Assembly (NCBI RefSeq): GCF_026210795.1
Contig: NC_089448.1
Location: forward strand, 2,666,001 to 2,730,000
DNA: 64,000 nucleotides
Reading direction: 5' to 3'
Source: Rhizophagus irregularis
Lineage: Eukaryota > Glomeromycota > Glomeromycetes > Glomerales > Glomeraceae
Shown here: piece after piece, positions 60,839 to 64,000 of the stretch
Layout of the letters: each line of letters opens with the position of its first letter
Position numbering within the stretch: the stretch's first letter is position 1
Made by a program: the position numbers and the translations under genes
The notes under the pieces: model-generated
Databases searched by the model: none
Seen by the model: the letters and a program-made list of their open reading frames with translations, nothing else
What the model was told of the DNA's origin: nothing

Positions 60839-61936
60839 ATGATAACTCTAAAGGTTTGGTTTAAACTTGAGAATCCTAAAGATAACTGGACTAAAGTTTC
60901 ATTAGAGGAAGTTGAATATGTGGATAACCTCAAGAAAAAAATAAAAATCGAAATGGCTCCAAAACTCAATACTTTCGCTTTGTCAAGTCTCACTCTCAAA
61001 GCAACTTATAATAATGACAACTCAAATGAGACAGTAGAACTACATGAGAAAGGTGAACTTGTTTCTGTCTTAAGACTATTCAATATTGATGAAATGAATG
61101 TTAAAGATTCTTTTGCAAAGAATATTCTGTTGTTCATTACTGCTTCGCCTGGTAAGCAATTTAACTTACTGAAATGAAACTCTTTGAACATTCGGACTAA
61201 TTTTGCCTTTTTTGGTCTACTAACCCAATTTAGATGAGCGTCAAGGTAAGCCTTTGCATCGTCATGATTGGTCAACTTGAACGTGACGCTTAACTAGATT
61301 AATATTATGTAACGCTATGACTAAACCTTTTTTGTTCTTTATGATAATCAGGTACCGCTAATATGACATACAAGACTTTGCCTTCATGGCAGAAAACCAA
61401 ATATGACAGATTGGCTGATGAAAGTTTGAAAGCATTGTATTTGGAAACGATTTGTGAGAAGCGTGAAAAAAATGTATGTATACTTAATCTATATCTATTT
61501 AAGTGATGTCTTACTAAATCAAACTAGTTTTTTCATCGTAAATTTCGTTATATTCTTCCTTTTTATTAGGAGCTTAATCTCGACATTATTAAAGTTGCAC
61601 TCATTTCACTTGTTAATATCTTAATGGATGTTTTAAATAAAGGTCATAATGACAATGAATCTATCAAAACATTTATGCTTATTTTAAATGCGGTTGTTGG
61701 TGGAATCCAACTTCTAATTATTATATTAAAAATAGTTATGATAGGTTTGTTCTATAATAAAGAATACTTTATTTGAATATTTTATATTTTATTTCCAGTA
61801 GTTGTTGTGATTATTTTATTTAGCATATTATTTGAAAGTTGATATTTCTCCAAATATAGCAATTTATTGGGTGGATGTAGGATTGTCATGTTCAGAATTG
61901 CTTTTAAAGGTATCATCTGCTCAACAAAATGTATAA
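60839..61936 (+). CDS. CRN-like ubiquitin-fold domain with a membrane-type C-terminus
   Basis: Five exons (60839-61151, 61234-61245, 61352-61473, 61570-61744, 61824-61936) give 244 aa. Exon 2 is a 12-nt microexon coding about four residues. Residues 1-104 resemble the second segment of the CRN gene at 50.7 kb: WTKVSLEEVEYVDNLKKKIK aligns with its WTVTREMVTLAGLKKRLCEY, and both end in a short hydrophobic strand (NILLFITASP). A linker (LPSWQKTKYDRLADESLKAL) follows, then hydrophobic helices (DIIKVALISLVNILMDVL and FMLILNAVVGGIQLLIIILK), then DVGLSCSELLLKVSSAQQNV. There is no nuclease or kinase domain. If intron 4 is retained the protein ends earlier, at 61776. The function is unknown; a CRN-like origin is inferred. 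Confidence 0.6.
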
Positions 61937-62566
61937 AGCTTGTAATAATAATTAATATCACAGCACTTTGCCATAATGTTTAAAGGTTGAAATATGAGAA
62001 TTTTGCCTTCGAGATACGTTAATTCACAAACTTTTTTTTCGCACAAAACTATAAAATGGATTTTTTGCTGGGCCACATATTGTGTGACAAAATAAATGAT
62101 CACATGTACAGATCTGTGCAATATATTAATTTTGCATATACAGTACATTCGAAAGAAAACATATTAACCTTTATTCTTTTGTTTTTTTCCCGAACAAACG
62201 TGAGAAAAATGTGAAAGGAGGTCTACACGCAACACAGGACCCTCTTAATAAAGGAATAACGCCGACAAAAGCATATGTTATGAAGGGTTGAGGGACTTGC
62301 AATTCCAAGATCACCAGACGTAAAACCAACTATGTGTCTTGCCGAGTAGATCTACATGTGAAAAGGTTTGAAGATTCCATTTGCATGTGCTTTCATAGAA
62401 CTCTTGGCATCATATCTCCTTATCTTTTTTCCAGCAAGATATAAAGCATGTAGAGGTATGTAGAAGTTCAGCCAACTCTACGCAAAAATTTTAAGGTATG
62501 TATTGTATATGTACAGTACGAGAGTGAGTCTTTTCTCATCATGGGCCTTATATTTAGGAAAACAAG
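61937..62566. other. Spacer, no gene seen
   Basis: No supported coding frame. Less AT-rich text near 62220-62350 (for example GGTCTACACGCAACACAGGA) is not assigned. Confidence 0.35.
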
Positions 62567-62881
62567 ATGTCTTCTGATGCAGATAATGACAATATCATTC
62601 TTCATTGTCTTATTGTTCCGTGTGGAGAACTTAATTCTCTTCCATGCGATCGAGTTCAGCAAACAGTTACAGTTGGTAGGAACCAAGCAGTTAGCGTACT
62701 TGAAGCTACAATTCAAAGCAGATTAGGGACACCCTTCAACAATATTCGTCATCAAGTTTTCCCCAGTGAGGCGCTTATGCAACCGCAGGATTTGATTTCC
62801 ACTTCTTTTAATGAACAACCCCGACCAGACTATTACCATGTCATATATAGCTCAGCCAGGACCCCGGATAATTATAATTGA
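62567..62881 (+). CDS. CRN-like header ORF, 3' end formed by a MITE
   Basis: A single 104-aa frame. ILHCLIVPCGELNSLPCDRV opens with a strand-like segment as in CRN headers, VSVLEATIQSRLGTPFNNI matches the header helix, and FNEQPRPDYYHVIYSS matches the header's closing His-Ile/Val strand. No further domain follows: a 429-bp insert begins at 62858, and the last eight codons (ARTPDNYN type) and the stop come from the insert's terminal repeat. After the insert the frame would continue only about 10-15 codons. It is probably a truncated gene or relic. An intron donor before the insertion cannot be excluded. Confidence 0.5.
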   Translation: MSSDADNDNIILHCLIVPCGELNSLPCDRVQQTVTVGRNQAVSVLEATIQSRLGTPFNNIRHQVFPSEALMQPQDLISTSFNEQPRPDYYHVIYSSARTPDNYN

Positions 62882-63286
62882 GGTCATATCTTACTATGTT
62901 TTAAACTTTATTTTTCTTTTAACATGTAATTTTATTAAGTTAATATTATTTTTTACCATAGAAAAAAATGTTTCTTTTGAAGAGAAGAATCTTTTAATAC
63001 CAAAATCTTGTAAATCTACTGATTAGAATTTGAGATAATTATCATTACACAGGCAAAATTTTGCAAAAAATATACGTTTTTTCACTATTGGTATACATAG
63101 TAATATACAAAAAAATAAAAATTACTATTATTAAATATTACTTTTTAAGTAACAAAATTATAGATAATAGGAGGGCAATTATTATTACAAAGTTTTGTAT
63201 TTATAGCTTTAAAAGTAAGTTCAGGATGACAAGGGTAAATTTTTAGCATAGAAGATATGACCTTAATTATAATTGTCCAGGATCCT
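62858..63286. mobile_element. 429-bp MITE, AGGACCCC-related, inserted in a CRN-like ORF
   Basis: Perfect 8-bp target duplication GCTCAGCC (62850-62857, 63287-63294). The left end AGGACCCCGGATAATTATAA and the reverse-complemented right end AGGATCCTGGACAATTATAA match for about 35 bp, continuing through AGGTCATATCTT. Ends and duplication length place it with the other AGGACCCC elements, but its interior is unrelated to the 297-bp copies. Confidence 0.92.
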
Positions 63287-63294
63287 GCTCAGCC

Positions 63295-63601
63295 CCTCTT
63301 AGGCTCAGAATAATTTTCTTATAACATGTAGCGATCTATTCGCAATTTTTTATGTATTATAAGCCAAGTTCTGGCAATGTTTTTATTTCATAAATAAGTA
63401 CCGGTATATGAGAAATGGGTCACGTGTAATGATGCAATGGCTGTGCGACATAAAAACATATATTAGCCCAGAAATAAATTTTATCTCACTCCAGAACGTA
63501 ACACTATTTTATATCTGGAGCCTAATATCACTATAAAAATGTAACACTATAAGCTAATACACCGATACTCCTTCCACGGCTTAATCCATCTGTTGCTGGA
63601 A
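63295..63601. other. Spacer before the SAM-domain ORF
   Basis: No supported gene. A short CRN-ORF remnant may follow the MITE, ending at an in-frame stop near 63320. Confidence 0.35.
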
Positions 63602-63955
63602 ATGAGACGGTGCTTGTTGGTAGACGAAATTAAAAAATATGATATGGCCAAGCTTATAGAATTTTTGCAGGGACAGGAGAATTTAGGACTTAACGAGCCG
63701 GCTATCAAAATCTTAGAAAATGAAGAGATTAATGGTCGTGCCTTTATCAATATGACCAAAGAAGAACTCAGAGATTATGGCATGAAAGGAGGGCCTGCGA
63801 AAAATTTTGCCGACTTCGCTAAGGACTGTAAGGAGAAAAAGATGAGGTCGTTCTCTTCGTACAAGACTAAGAAAGAGTTGAGTGAGGTGCTGGAGAAATA
63901 TGGGATTGTTAATGGGAATATAACTCGCATTCCACAGTTCATACCACATAAGTAA
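63602..63955 (+). CDS. SAM-domain protein, probably continuing beyond the window
   Basis: The frame from ATG 63602 gives 117 aa. Residues about 8-75 form a sterile-alpha-motif-like five-helix domain: YDMAKLIEFLQGQENLGLNE, then KILENEEINGRAF and MTKEELRDYGMKGGPAKNFA. A basic KEKKMRSFSSYKTKKELSEV linker and EKYGIVNGNITRIPQFIPH follow. I associate this layout with a large Rhizophagus family in which the SAM-like domain precedes another domain; that is recall, not a search. The frame stops after PHK, but GTAACA right after CCACATAA is a possible splice donor, so the rest may lie to the right of the window. Its GC content is higher than that of its surroundings. Confidence 0.7.
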   Translation: MRRCLLVDEIKKYDMAKLIEFLQGQENLGLNEPAIKILENEEINGRAFINMTKEELRDYGMKGGPAKNFADFAKDCKEKKMRSFSSYKTKKELSEVLEKYGIVNGNITRIPQFIPHK

Positions 63956-64000
63956 CATCAGATTAAAGGATTCTTTTTTATATATTTCGAGCTCACATAT

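Noticed and set aside
62900-63246. Frames inside the 429-bp MITE
   Set aside because: They lie wholly within the non-coding element and are AT-driven.

Overview
The window looks like nuclear DNA of an arbuscular mycorrhizal fungus, most probably Rhizophagus or a close relative. The reasons are the extreme A+T content with long A/T homopolymers, many very small GT-AG introns (about 45-110 nt), fungal housekeeping genes, and next to them Crinkler (CRN)-type effector genes, a SAM-domain ORF of a kind I associate with Rhizophagus, and many DNA transposons. The assignment rests on recognition and was not searched. LAYOUT. (1) 0.1-9.5 kb is a compact housekeeping island: an MFS transporter (-), a PCID2/Thp3-like PCI protein (-), an initiator tRNA-Met, an Rvs161/Hob3 BAR protein (+), deoxyhypusine hydroxylase (-) and a TTC9-like TPR protein (+). 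(2) 9.5-37 kb is gene-poor. It holds one bHLH transcription factor of MLX/Mondo type (25.06-26.92 kb) and several low-complexity or tandem-repeat arrays: 12.94-13.53 kb, a degenerate satellite at 15.3-17.7 kb, and a duplicated, decayed coding-like block at 34.98-35.93 kb. (3) 37.1-49.3 kb is a second gene island: translin (+), a 1.1-kb tandem array, a BRCT protein (-) divergent from RAE1 (+), the FACT subunit POB3/SSRP1 (+), the RNA polymerase subunit RPB8 (+) and a two-pass membrane protein (-). (4) 49.8-64 kb is an accessory, transposon-rich region. It holds a membrane-protein relic, a CRN gene with a PD-(D/E)XK nuclease-like C-terminus and one in-frame stop, two further genes with CRN-like ubiquitin-fold domains, and a SAM-domain ORF at the right edge. 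GENES TOGETHER. Several nuclear RNA and chromatin functions sit close together (PCID2, RAE1, POB3, RPB8, translin, BRCT), in divergent or tandem pairs separated by about 190-500 bp, but nothing suggests an operon-like unit. TRANSPOSONS. The most striking structure is nested insertion. A pogo-type element carrying a transposase with two nonsense codons lies inside an older TA-flanked element and itself contains a 297-bp MITE. A separate 2.37-kb element with 8-bp target duplications contains three further inserts and interrupts a host gene relic. Four elements share the terminal AGGACCCC or a close variant, each with an 8-bp target-site duplication; I read them as one hAT-like family. A fifth insert of this family ends the reading frame of a CRN-like header gene.
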